64,000 bases of DNA, from contig JAGYKJ010000007.1 of NCBI GenBank assembly GCA_018401755.1, forward strand, positions 62,001 through 126,000, given 5' to 3'. Of this stretch, positions 51,117 through 59,874 are shown piece after piece. The notes under the pieces are model-generated. The model was not told the origin of the DNA, ran no database searches, and saw only the letters and a program-made list of their open reading frames with translations. The DNA comes from Litorivicinus sp. Lineage in GTDB: Bacteria; Pseudomonadota; Gammaproteobacteria; Pseudomonadales; Litorivicinaceae. Both the position numbers and the translations under genes were made by a program. Numbering within the stretch: the stretch's first letter is position 1; the number at the start of each line of letters is the position of its first letter.

Positions 51117-51133
51117 ATCGGGGAAACCCCGAT
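51117..51133 (+). promoter_or_regulatory. Small hairpin in the leader of the tctA-tctB fusion gene
   Basis: ATCGGGG and CCCCGAT (7-bp arms, AAA loop) lie 21 bp before the start at 51154. No T-tract follows. It may affect leader RNA stability. No clear ribosome binding site is visible between it and the ATG. Confidence 0.35.
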
Positions 51134-51153
51134 CACATGAATGATGAGACGAA

Positions 51154-53178
51154 ATGGAACTGTCACTGTTAGATGTCGCATTTAATGCATTAGGGGTCAT
51201 GCTTGAGCCCGAGCGGCTGATGTATCTCGGTCTAGGTACGGTGCTGGGCCTTGCGATCGGCATCATGCCCGGCATTGGTGGGGTCGCGGGTCTCGCCCTT
51301 TTGTTGCCCTTTACGTTTAGCCTCGATGCCTACTCTGCCTTTGCATTCATGTTGGGACTTGGTGCGGTAACAAGCACCAGCGATACGATTCCAGCGGTGT
51401 TATTTGGGGTTCCAGGGACGTCCGCCTCCCAGGCGACTGTGATCGATGGCCACAGTATGGCCAAAAAAGGTGAGGCGGGGCGCGCATTGAGCGCAGCGTA
51501 CGCCGCATCGCTCATCGGTGGCTTGTGGGGCGCCCTGTTGCTTGGTCTGACCATCCCCGTACTTCGGCCCATCATGCTGAATATCAATTCCCCAGAGCTC
51601 TTGGCGTTTTCTATTTTTGGGTTGTCGATGGTGTCTGCGCTATCTGGATCGATGCCATTACGGGGTCTTGCCATGGCGGGATTTGGGGTGTCGCTCGCGA
51701 TGGTGGGCGGGGATCCAGTGAGCGGGCAACAACGCTGGACGTTCGATACGCTGTATTTGTATGACGATCTGCCGCTATTGCCTGTCGCCTTAGGTCTGTT
51801 TGCCCTTCCTGAACTCGCCGACATTGCCATCAAGCGCATGGCGATCAGCCAAACCACAAAATATAACCTACGCGATGGCATGATGATGGGGCTGAAAGAT
51901 GTCCTAAAAAACTGGTTGTTAGTTGCAAAATGCGGATCCCTTGGGGCGTTCATTGGTGCAATTCCAGGGCTTGGGTCGGCTGTGGTCGATTGGTTTGCGT
52001 ACGGCTATGCGGCAAAGACCTGCAAAGGGGCATCCGAGACTTTCGGGAAGGGTGATGTGCGAGGTGTGATTGCCCCAGAGAGCGCGAATAACGCGAAAGA
52101 AGGTGGATCGTTGGTGCCGACGATTGCCTTTGGTGTCCCTGGATCCGCGTCAATGGCATTGTTGCTTGGTGGATTTATGATCCACGGACTTGTGCCCGGG
52201 AAAGCGATGGTCACAACCAATATCGAAGTGACCTATGCGATGGTTTGGTCGATAGCACTTGCCAATATTTTGGGGGCAGGTCTGTGTTTCGCGTTCAGCG
52301 GGCAGTTTGCGAAGATTGCGACGCTTCGATACACCCTGGTCATCCCAGGCGTGATCTGCATCATGATGGTCGGTGCTTTCCAAGCCTCGGCTGACTGGGG
52401 TGATCTGTTTGTGCTTCTGATATTCGGCAGCGTTGGCTGGATTATGAAGCACATGCGTTGGCCGCGCCCACCATTGATTCTTGGGTTCGTTTTGGGTGGG
52501 ATCATCGAAGACTACATGCGTATTTCCTATCAGCTGTATGAGTGGGGCTGGGTTCTCCGCCCTGTGTGTGCAGTGATGTTAATTGCAGCGGCGTTAAGTT
52601 TGACCCAACCACTGTTATCGAAGGTATTCGTGAAGCGCGAAAGGCTTGCCCTACCTCGTTTTAGTGCACCGGTATTCACCAAGGGAGACGGTTTTTCGTT
52701 TGCTTTCATTGCGGTGTTGGGGTGGATGATCTGGCGAAGCTTGAGTTGGCAGGACGATGCACAAGGTCCCCCTCAAGTGATTGTTGGGGTGACCCTTGCA
52801 TTGGTGGTCATTAGTCTACTTTGGGCCGCGTTGACGCGTCGGCATTCCGATGGGAAGCAGGGTGCCATTCTGGATTTGGTGGCTGATATGGGCGAACTGA
52901 CGCGTCCCATGGTCAATTTACGTGCATTGCAATTCTTGACGTGGCTGGGTGCCTTTGTGGCGGTCTGGGCAATCGCAGGAATTTTAGTGTCTGCGTTGTG
53001 TTTTGTTGTGTTTTACATGCGAATCCAGGCTGGAGAATCTTGGCGGATGGTGGCAGGGTACTCGTTGGTCATTTTATGTTTGATTTATTTTGTATTTGAT
53101 CAAGGATTTCATATTTCGTGGCCTGAAACCGTGCTTGGAACCTGGTTCCCAGTGCTTCAGGCAATCCCCACTATGTAA
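51154..53178 (+). CDS. tctA: TTT transporter membrane protein, TctA-TctB fusion
   Basis: A 674-residue protein. The first ~500 residues are TctA: IGIMPGIGGVAGLALLLP, GVPGTSASQATVIDGHSMA, GAIPGLGSAVVDWFAYG and NAKEGGSLVPTIAFGVPG. The last ~170 residues (from about 505, KGDGFSFAFIAVLGWMIW) carry about four more membrane segments and are the size of TctB, so large and small subunits are fused. The same window also has a separate tctA and tctB (2201, 1728). It is followed by the frameshifted binding-protein gene at 53276. Confidence 0.88.
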   Translation: MELSLLDVAFNALGVMLEPERLMYLGLGTVLGLAIGIMPGIGGVAGLALLLPFTFSLDAYSAFAFMLGLGAVTSTSDTIPAVLFGVPGTSASQATVIDGHSMAKKGEAGRALSAAYAASLIGGLWGALLLGLTIPVLRPIMLNINSPELLAFSIFGLSMVSALSGSMPLRGLAMAGFGVSLAMVGGDPVSGQQRWTFDTLYLYDDLPLLPVALGLFALPELADIAIKRMAISQTTKYNLRDGMMMGLKDVLKNWLLVAKCGSLGAFIGAIPGLGSAVVDWFAYGYAAKTCKGASETFGKGDVRGVIAPESANNAKEGGSLVPTIAFGVPGSASMALLLGGFMIHGLVPGKAMVTTNIEVTYAMVWSIALANILGAGLCFAFSGQFAKIATLRYTLVIPGVICIMMVGAFQASADWGDLFVLLIFGSVGWIMKHMRWPRPPLILGFVLGGIIEDYMRISYQLYEWGWVLRPVCAVMLIAAALSLTQPLLSKVFVKRERLALPRFSAPVFTKGDGFSFAFIAVLGWMIWRSLSWQDDAQGPPQVIVGVTLALVVISLLWAALTRRHSDGKQGAILDLVADMGELTRPMVNLRALQFLTWLGAFVAVWAIAGILVSALCFVVFYMRIQAGESWRMVAGYSLVILCLIYFVFDQGFHISWPETVLGTWFPVLQAIPTM

Positions 53179-53275
53179 TTTAAAGGAGGCAGGCCCCATA
53201 GAGTTAAATACGGTTGAACTTGAGTCAACACTACGGTTCTTTTTGAAGTAAGTGGAAACAGAAGAGGCAAATAAT

Positions 53276-54261
53276 ATGAAAACACTGAATAAGGTGATTG
53301 CGACAATGTGCGCCTCCGTCTTGGCAGCAGGAACTGTTGTCGCGGGCGGTCATGGCTCAGTTGCAGATTTCTACAAGGGCAAAACGGTTGAGCTGTATAT
53401 TGGCTATAATCCAGGCGGCGGATACGACACCTATGCACGATTGGTTGCACGACATATTGGCAAGCACATCCCTGGCAATCCAGGCGTGGTGGCCAAGAAT
53501 ATGCCAGGCGCCGGGTCAGTGAAGCTTGCCAACTGGTTGTGGGAAGCAGCACCCAAGGATGGCACCGTCTTTGGTGCGATTTCACGGGGCGCACCGTTCG
53601 AGCCTCTGCTGGGGAACGATACAGGCGAAATTCAAAGCCAATAAATACACATGGGTTGGTTCTGCAAACAACGAAGTCTCTGTGTGTGCCTCGATGAAGA
53701 CAAATGGAATCACAAACTGGGAGCAGTTGAAGACGCAAGAGTTGACCGTAGGTGGCAACGGCTCTGGATCAGACACAGACCAGTTTCCAAAGCTCTTGAA
53801 TGCGGTGCTTGGTACCAAGTTCAAAGTGATTGGACCTTATGGTGGTGGTGCAGATGTCGTCAAGGCGATGGAAGCCGGTGAACTCGGTGGACGCTGTGGC
53901 TGGTCATGGTCCTCTGTGAAGGGCACTAAGGCCGATTTGCTTGCCAGTGGTGATCTTGTCTTGTTGATGCAGATGTCAGGCTCGAAGCACCCTGAGCTTC
54001 CAAATGTGCCACTCGTCATGGATTTGGCAAAGTCTCAAGAAGAGCGTCAAATGCTGAATTTGATCTTTGCCCGCCAAGCCTTGGGTCGTCCGTTTGTTGG
54101 CACCACCTGATGTTCCTGCAGACCGTGCGAAGGCATTGCAAGATGCGTTCATGGCAATGGTTAATGATCCAGAATTCCTCGCAGAAGCGAAGAAAATGGA
54201 TCTAGAGCTGTCACCCTTGTCTGGTGACGAAGTCGCCGCCTTGGTGAATGAGGTCCTATGA
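53276..54261 (+). pseudogene. tctC: TTT substrate-binding protein (TctC), interrupted by two frameshifts
   Basis: A TctC/Bug gene whose parts lie in three frames. Part one (53276-53643) gives the signal peptide and FYKGKTVELYIGYNPGGGYD up to LLGNDTG. Part two runs on from about 53625 (AKFKANKYTWVGSANNEVSV) to 54110. Part three, from about 54090 (APPDVPADRAKALQDAF), ends at 54261. Each junction needs removal of one base, near 53625-53630 and near 54092-54096 (GTTGGCACC). Dropping both leaves 328 codons including stop, the normal TctC length. It may be a decayed gene or a sequencing artefact. It pairs with the TctAB fusion at 51154. Confidence 0.82.
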
Positions 54262-54320
54262 CACACCTCAGGCAGTAATCGATCGCGCAATCGCAGCGAT
54301 TCGGTAATCTGTCGAATCTA

Positions 54321-54346
54321 GGGCTGCCTTCGGGCAGCCCCTTTTA
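54321..54346 (+). terminator. Terminator hairpin after tctC
   Basis: GGGCTGCC and GGCAGCCC (8-bp arms) with a TTCG tetraloop, followed by CTTTT. It ends the tctAB-tctC unit 60 bp after the tctC stop. Confidence 0.75.
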
Positions 54347-54439
54347 GGTAAAAATTTTTCACTCTATCGTTAGCTATCTAAGTATTTAATAGTGTCCCCT
54401 GATGAGGGTGGCAACTGAGACTGACTACAAGGAGGCTGC

Positions 54440-55955
54440 GTGCTTCAACTGCACGAAGGACATCATCATCATCCCTCAATAGAGGGCCGTCAGCAGGTGG
54501 CGGATTCGATCTGGGCGCAGGAACACATTACGCTGGTGACGGTCGGAATCGATATTGGTTCCTCGACCTCGCACCTGATCTTTGCCAAGGTTCATTTGCA
54601 GCGACGAACGCAGTCTCTATCCGCACGTTATGAAGTGGTGAGCCGTGAAATCCTGTGGCAATCCCCGATTTTATTTACCCCCTTTTTAGCCGATGGCACG
54701 ATTGATGCCGCAGCGCTTGGGGGTTTTATCAAAGCCGCATATGACGAGGCAGGTCTGCACGCTGAGGATGTAGACAGTGGCGCTGTGATCCTGACAGGTG
54801 AGGCGATCAAGCGTACCAATGCGCATGCAATCGACGAGTTATTTGCTGCAGAAGCGGGAAAATTCGTGTGCGCGACAGCGGGTCACCGGTTGGAATGTGT
54901 GCTCGCGGCTCATGGGTCAGGTGCGGTGGCCTTGTCGAAGACAGGTGGCGCCATCTTGCACGTGGATATCGGCGGAGGCACGACCAAGCTCGCTCTGATT
55001 GCCGATGGGCGGATTTTGGAAGTCGCTGCCTACGCGGTCGGTGGACGTTTGTTGGCGCAGGACGACTCTGGTGTGTGGTCTCGAATGGATGAGGCCGCGC
55101 AAGATACCGCAGCCGATCTCGGTGTGGTCCTTCGACTCTGATTCATTGACCGATGCACGACTTCGCGCGCAGATCGCGACGCGACTGGCGGATGTGCTGT
55201 ATCGCGTCATGACGCGGCAACCGGATGATGCCTTGACGCAGCGGTTGCAGTTGACTGAAGCCTTGACTTGGCCAGTGATTCCGGAGCGTATTACCTTTTC
55301 TGGAGGCGTCTCTGAATATGTCTACGGACGGGAAACGCGTCCGCTTGGCGACATCGCGCGCGAGCTGGGGCTGGCTGTTCGCGAGTTGGTCGATACAGGA
55401 TCGATTCCGCTCGCCCTTGATGCGCTGCCTCATGGGATTCGGGCAACAGTGATTGGTGCGTCTCAGTTTACTGTTCAGGTGAGTGGTAAAACGACACACG
55501 CCGAGAACCAATCGATGTTGCCGCTGCGGAATGTTCCTGTGGTATTTCCTCAGTTGACGTTGGATCACGTGGTTGATTCGCATGAGGTTCAATTGGCAAT
55601 TGAATCTGCATGTCGACTTCGCGAGATAGATCGTCAAGCGCTGATGGCGCTTGCGTTCGTCTGGCAGGGAGACCCGGAATACAGTCGTCTGAGGGCGGTA
55701 TGTGATGGTATTTATCGTGCCCTATGCACACCCGCGCGAACGACTCCGCTGGTGATCGTGATTGATGGGGATGTGGGGCGCTTAATTGGACAGATTTTAG
55801 TGCGCGAGCTTGGGGCCGGATCGCAGGTGATCTCGCTGGATGGTGTCGCGTTGCAAGATCTGGATTTTGTGGATGTGGGACAGATGATTACACCGCCGGG
55901 AGTGATCCCGTTGGTGATCAAAAGTCTCGTTTTTGATGCAGTCCAGTCGGACTGA
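54440..55955 (+). pseudogene. eutA: EutA-family (ethanolamine ammonia-lyase reactivating factor-like) protein, one frameshift
   Basis: A EutA homolog in two frames. Frame one (54440-55141) starts at GTG with AAGGAG 5-6 bases upstream, and holds VGIDIGSSTSHLIFAKVHLQ, SREILWQSPILFTPF, VDSGAVILTGEAIKRTNA, and the ATPase motif HVDIGGGTTKLALIADG. Frame two, from about 55130 (DSDSLTDARLRAQI) to 55955, holds ITFSGGVSEYVYG and IRATVIGASQFTVQVSG. Removing one base near 55125-55135 gives 504 residues (E. coli EutA about 467). EutA normally swaps damaged cobalamin out of EutBC, but no eutB or eutC is in the window. The N-terminus carries a short HEGHHHHP stretch. The next gene is a bicupin. Confidence 0.82.
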
Positions 55956-55978
55956 GCCTGGAAGCGAAGGAGCAAGAT

Positions 55979-57100
55979 ATGGCAGTTGGTGAAGCTCGAT
56001 ATGGGATTGATCCCTATTTAGAGTGGGTCAATCAAGAGGGTGTCCCAGTCGTTGAAGACATTGCAGTGGATTTGTTTGAGGTTCCCGTGGCCGATTGGGC
56101 CCGCTTTGGGTGTAAGGGTGCCGCGGTGCATCTCAAAGGCCGTGGTGATTTTTCGAATATGTTTTTGTTCGAACTGGCGCCTGCGCAGTCCACATCGCCC
56201 CAGCAACATCTGTTTGAAGAGGTCTTGTATGTGCTCGAAGGCCATGGGTCGACCCAAGTGGAGCTGGCGAATGGCCAAACACATATGTTCGAGTGGGGCC
56301 CTCGGAGTCTGTTTGCGATCCCATTGAATGCCAAGTACCGGCATTTCAATGGTAGCGGTCAGGAGCGTGCCTTGTTGGTGAGTACGACCAATTGCCCAAC
56401 GGTCATGAACCTGTTCCATCGTCCCGATTTCATATTCGGGAACCCCTATGACTTCTCTGCGCGAGCGGGCAAGGAGGGCTATTTCACAGGCGATGGTGAC
56501 TTCCACGAGATTCGTCAAGGCAATCATATGTGGGAGACAAACTTTGTCCCAGACCTGGCGGAGATTGAGTTAAAAAGCTGGGGCGATCGCGGTGCCGGTG
56601 GAACCAATATTATGTTTGTATTGGCTGACGGGGTGATGCATGCACATATCTCTGAGATGCCTGTGGGTACTTACAAGAAGGGCCACCGTCATGGACCTGG
56701 ATTCCATGTGATGTGTGTCACAGGTCATGGTTACTCATTGCTGTGGTATGACGGAGATGCAGACTTCACACGTGTCGATTGGCGTCATGGGGTGGTGTTC
56801 CCGCCCGCAGATCAGCAATTCCATCAGCACTTCAATACCTCCACCCATCCGGCCCGATATTTGGCGACTGGCATCGGTGGAACGCGGTATCCATTTACAA
56901 CCGCAAATCGTCGTTCACTGATCGGGCTGAAACCGGGCGAGAAGGGTGCGGTATCGACGAGCTTGAAGGAAGGTGGTGATCAGATCGAGTACGAGGATCA
57001 GCATCAAGACATTCATCGCATTTGGTTGAAAGAAATGCGTGATAACGGGGTGGATGCGAAAATGGAGAAGTTCATTCCGACCCCTGCTGATCTGACCTAA
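55979..57100 (+). CDS. Fused bicupin protein
   Basis: A 373-residue two-domain cupin. The first domain has QQHLFEEVLYVLEGHG (about residues 76-91) with LNAKYRHFNGS (about 119). The second has KGHRHGPGFHVMCVTGHG (about 232-249; HxH and a later His) with ADQQFHQHFNTS (about 276-287). This second set could hold Fe(II) as in gentisate 1,2-dioxygenase and related ring-cleaving or oxidative bicupins. GAAGGAG precedes the start, 23 bp after the eutA-like gene. Its TAA overlaps the ATG of the TauD-type gene (TAATG). The domain order is the reverse of the split pair at 27763/28183. Confidence 0.82.
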   Translation: MAVGEARYGIDPYLEWVNQEGVPVVEDIAVDLFEVPVADWARFGCKGAAVHLKGRGDFSNMFLFELAPAQSTSPQQHLFEEVLYVLEGHGSTQVELANGQTHMFEWGPRSLFAIPLNAKYRHFNGSGQERALLVSTTNCPTVMNLFHRPDFIFGNPYDFSARAGKEGYFTGDGDFHEIRQGNHMWETNFVPDLAEIELKSWGDRGAGGTNIMFVLADGVMHAHISEMPVGTYKKGHRHGPGFHVMCVTGHGYSLLWYDGDADFTRVDWRHGVVFPPADQQFHQHFNTSTHPARYLATGIGGTRYPFTTANRRSLIGLKPGEKGAVSTSLKEGGDQIEYEDQHQDIHRIWLKEMRDNGVDAKMEKFIPTPADLT

Positions 57101-57954
57101 TGCGTTGCCGAGAGATTGGGCCCGGATTTGTGGCCCAAGTCACTGACTTGGATTTGACCAGGCCAGTGACCGCTCTGCAGCATGCCCAACTCAATCATTG
57201 GTTGGATCAGTACCTTGTACTGGTCCTGCCGAGGCAGGCACTCACTGAGTCTCAGCAAATCGATTTTTCTGCGCTATTTGGTCCACCATCTGAACGATCA
57301 CGTCCGCAAGATCAGCGGGTTGAGCAATCACCCTTCGCACATTTGATCGGGGTCGTGACGAATGTGCGAGACAACGGCCAACCCATCGGGTCATTACCGG
57401 ATGGAGAGATGTGGTTCCATCACGATGGATGCTTTATTGAGCGTCCTTATCGAGCGACTGTGCTTCGCGCGGTGCAGGTGACATCGACGGGAGGAGAGAC
57501 GCTCTTTGTGGATATGCGCCAAGTCTACGAGTCACTTCCAGCTGCGCTTCGCGCAGCGACTGTGGGTCGATCCGCAGTGCATGTCTTTGATTACCGAACT
57601 CTCAATCAACAGCCTGATCCCGCGATGGATCTGTCGCGTGTTCGACACGCAGTTCATCCAGCGGTGATTCAGCATCCTCGCAGTGGCGCGCATGCACTCT
57701 ATGTGAATCCCTTATGCACGGTTCGTTTTATTGGCATGCCAGTGGATGAAAGCCAAGCGCTTCTCCATGAGCTGACGACGGCGATCCTGCAATCGTCTGC
57801 CTGTTATCGCCATCGATGGGATGTGGATGATGTGGTGATTTGGGATAACTGGGCGTCCTGTCATGCTCGCACCGATTTTCCGAGTGGAGAAGTACGCATG
57901 TTGCGGCGGAGTATTGTGTCAGGGCAGCCTTTGGAGCCCGCACTCTCGCAATGA
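57100..57954 (+). CDS. TauD/TfdA-family alpha-ketoglutarate-dependent dioxygenase
   Basis: A 284-residue Fe(II)/2-oxoglutarate dioxygenase. Iron ligands are His-Asp in WFHHDGCF (about residues 106-113) and the distal His in NWASCHARTDFP (about 255). A conserved Arg cluster MLRRSIV is near the C-terminus. It overlaps the bicupin stop by one base, so the two are coupled. It differs clearly from the TauD-type gene at 12381. It is the last gene of the 51-58 kb unit. Confidence 0.88.
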   Translation: MRCREIGPGFVAQVTDLDLTRPVTALQHAQLNHWLDQYLVLVLPRQALTESQQIDFSALFGPPSERSRPQDQRVEQSPFAHLIGVVTNVRDNGQPIGSLPDGEMWFHHDGCFIERPYRATVLRAVQVTSTGGETLFVDMRQVYESLPAALRAATVGRSAVHVFDYRTLNQQPDPAMDLSRVRHAVHPAVIQHPRSGAHALYVNPLCTVRFIGMPVDESQALLHELTTAILQSSACYRHRWDVDDVVIWDNWASCHARTDFPSGEVRMLRRSIVSGQPLEPALSQ

Positions 57955-57986
57955 TTTTCCACCTGTCGATACGTCAACAGTGATTA

Positions 57987-58022
57987 GAGATCGGTTCCCC
58001 CGTCCGTGGGGGAACCGATCTC
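57987..58022. terminator. Strong hairpin between convergent genes
   Basis: A 15-bp perfect stem (GAGATCGGTTCCCCC / GGGGGAACCGATCTC) with a 6-base loop, between the TauD gene (plus) and the ThDP-enzyme gene (minus). It lacks a T-tract on both sides, but its stability suggests a shared transcription barrier. Confidence 0.7.
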
Positions 58023-58035
58023 GGTCTCAAAGTGA

Positions 58036-59784
58036 TTAACGATGCTCAGTGACGATGTCGACCAATGCGGGTTTACCGCTTTTTACGACTTCAATGGCGC
58101 GACGCAATGCATCTTGGATATCTTCAGCCCGTTCAATCGGGCCTTCGCCGTGCATGCCCATTGATTTCGCCAAGGTGGCAAAATCAGGTTCGGGATCAAA
58201 CAAGTCCATGCCAATGTGCGCCTTGGCCATATCTGTACCGCGCATTTTTGCCATTCGCTCCTGGTGCTCCCAGTCGTTGTAGTAAGCTCTGTTGTTGCAC
58301 ATGATGATGAGCAGTGGAATGCGGTGTTTGGCGGCCGTCCAGAGCGCGCCTGCGTCATACATTAGGTCCCCATCCGGTTGGAATGTAAGAACCAGCTTCC
58401 CAGATCCCCGATGCGCTAAGCCCACACCGAGCGACATCCCGATTTGCGTGGAGGTTCCGAGGGAGCGGCCTGCATGACGATAGGGTTTGTCGAAGTTCCA
58501 CAGCTTCCTCACCCATTCGCGTGCGGTTCCGGTGGCCAGTACCCAGTCTTCGTCTTTAATCACATCCCAAGTCAGCAAGGTTAGTTCTGCATAGGTGATC
58601 GGCGTCGTTCCGCACTCCGATTGAGCTTGTTCAGCCCATTTTGCAAAGACGGTATTATGACGCTGGGTGAAGGCGTTGACACGCGCATCACGAGCGTCAA
58701 CGAGGTCCTCGTTGTTTGCCAGTCGATTTCGTGCAATTTCAGTCATTGTCGGCATGGCCAGGCGCGGGTCACCGAGGGCTGTAAACTGCTTGGGTTGATA
58801 GCGACCATAGTCAAAAGCCCATGCAGACATCTCAATTTCACAGAACCCAATTTCCATCCACACACAATTGTCTGGCACGAGTGAGGTCACTACGCGGGTT
58901 GCCGATTCCAGTTTATGGGTCGGCTTTTCCCAGTCACGAACGTCAATGCCGAGTATCACATCTGCATGCGTCAGGGTCTCATGGTCGAGCGATAGCGCGA
59001 GTGGGTGGCGGTTGGGGAATGCGAGCGAGTTGTTGATATCCCAGACCGCACAGCCCAGAGTCTCCGCCAGAGTCACGAGCTTCTCGAAGTTCCCTTCATG
59101 GCGACCAATGTAGTCCACCAAAATGACAGGGTGTTTGGCATTCAGAATGACGTCCACCATTTCGCCTAACTTAGCGGGGTCGGCATTCATCGGTGCTGGT
59201 GCGAGTTGCATATCTGCAGGTGGCATGTCGATGTCGCGGGTTAACTTCTCTTCTTGCAGCCAGGCGTCATAGCACATGTAGATCGGTCCCGCAGGCTCAG
59301 TGACCATGGTGCTGTAGGCCCGCATAAAGCTCTCAGGAACGCCTTCAATCGCATGTGGCTGATAGTCCCATTTGGTGTAATTGCGCATGGCCTCGCCCTG
59401 AACCAGCGCTGAATGAGACCAATCAATGTGTGGACGACGCTTACCCTCGTGCATGGGACCCGTCGCACCCATGATAAAAATGGGCGCACGGTCAATGTAA
59501 GCGTAGTAGACCGCCATCTGCGCATGCAGCATGCCCACGAGGTTGTGAAGAATCACGCCCATTGGTTTTCCAGTGGCACGGGCATAGCCATGCGCTATCT
59601 GCACGGCAATCTCTTCATGTTGGCAGACCATCAATTCAGGGTCGTTTTCCCCGTAGTTGATAATTGAATCATGGAGACCCCGGAAACTGGCCCCAGGGTT
59701 CATGGAAATGTGTTTAATGTCGTAACGCTTTAGCAGGTCGACAATGACATCGGATTGGTATTTTTCGTAATTATTGTGGTCCAC
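58036..59784 (-). CDS. Thiamine-diphosphate-dependent enzyme (decarboxylase/acetolactate synthase-like)
   Basis: About 582 residues, a paralog of the enzyme at 30340. The activating Glu is in CQHEEIAVQIAHGYARA; the ThDP/Mg motif reads QPDGDLMYDAGALW with CNNRAYYND (about 475-525). The first Gly of the usual GDGD is Pro. N-terminal SMNPGASFRGLHDSIINYG closely matches the paralog's LTPGASFRGLHDSLVNYLG. I choose GTG at 59784 because GGAG lies 8 bases upstream; GTGs at 59805 and 59817 are alternatives. It probably acts on a 2-oxo acid of the same pathway family. Confidence 0.88.
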   Translation of the reverse strand: MDHNNYEKYQSDVIVDLLKRYDIKHISMNPGASFRGLHDSIINYGENDPELMVCQHEEIAVQIAHGYARATGKPMGVILHNLVGMLHAQMAVYYAYIDRAPIFIMGATGPMHEGKRRPHIDWSHSALVQGEAMRNYTKWDYQPHAIEGVPESFMRAYSTMVTEPAGPIYMCYDAWLQEEKLTRDIDMPPADMQLAPAPMNADPAKLGEMVDVILNAKHPVILVDYIGRHEGNFEKLVTLAETLGCAVWDINNSLAFPNRHPLALSLDHETLTHADVILGIDVRDWEKPTHKLESATRVVTSLVPDNCVWMEIGFCEIEMSAWAFDYGRYQPKQFTALGDPRLAMPTMTEIARNRLANNEDLVDARDARVNAFTQRHNTVFAKWAEQAQSECGTTPITYAELTLLTWDVIKDEDWVLATGTAREWVRKLWNFDKPYRHAGRSLGTSTQIGMSLGVGLAHRGSGKLVLTFQPDGDLMYDAGALWTAAKHRIPLLIIMCNNRAYYNDWEHQERMAKMRGTDMAKAHIGMDLFDPEPDFATLAKSMGMHGEGPIERAEDIQDALRRAIEVVKSGKPALVDIVTEHR

Positions 59785-59874
59785 GAGTTGCTCTCCATTG
59801 ATCACGGCTCCTAACACCTTACTGGCCGTTCAACGATTACACGACTAGCGATTTTGACTACCCCCTAAAAGAAT

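Noticed and set aside
18891..53228. Shared 10-mer CTTGAGTCAA at 18891 and 53219 as a common operator
   Set aside because: Only two occurrences were noticed, in unlike contexts, and one is not a full palindrome; chance is a sufficient explanation.
54440..55955. Ethanolamine utilisation operon
   Set aside because: Only a eutA-like gene is present; no eutB, eutC or shell proteins were found, so an ethanolamine pathway here is not supported.
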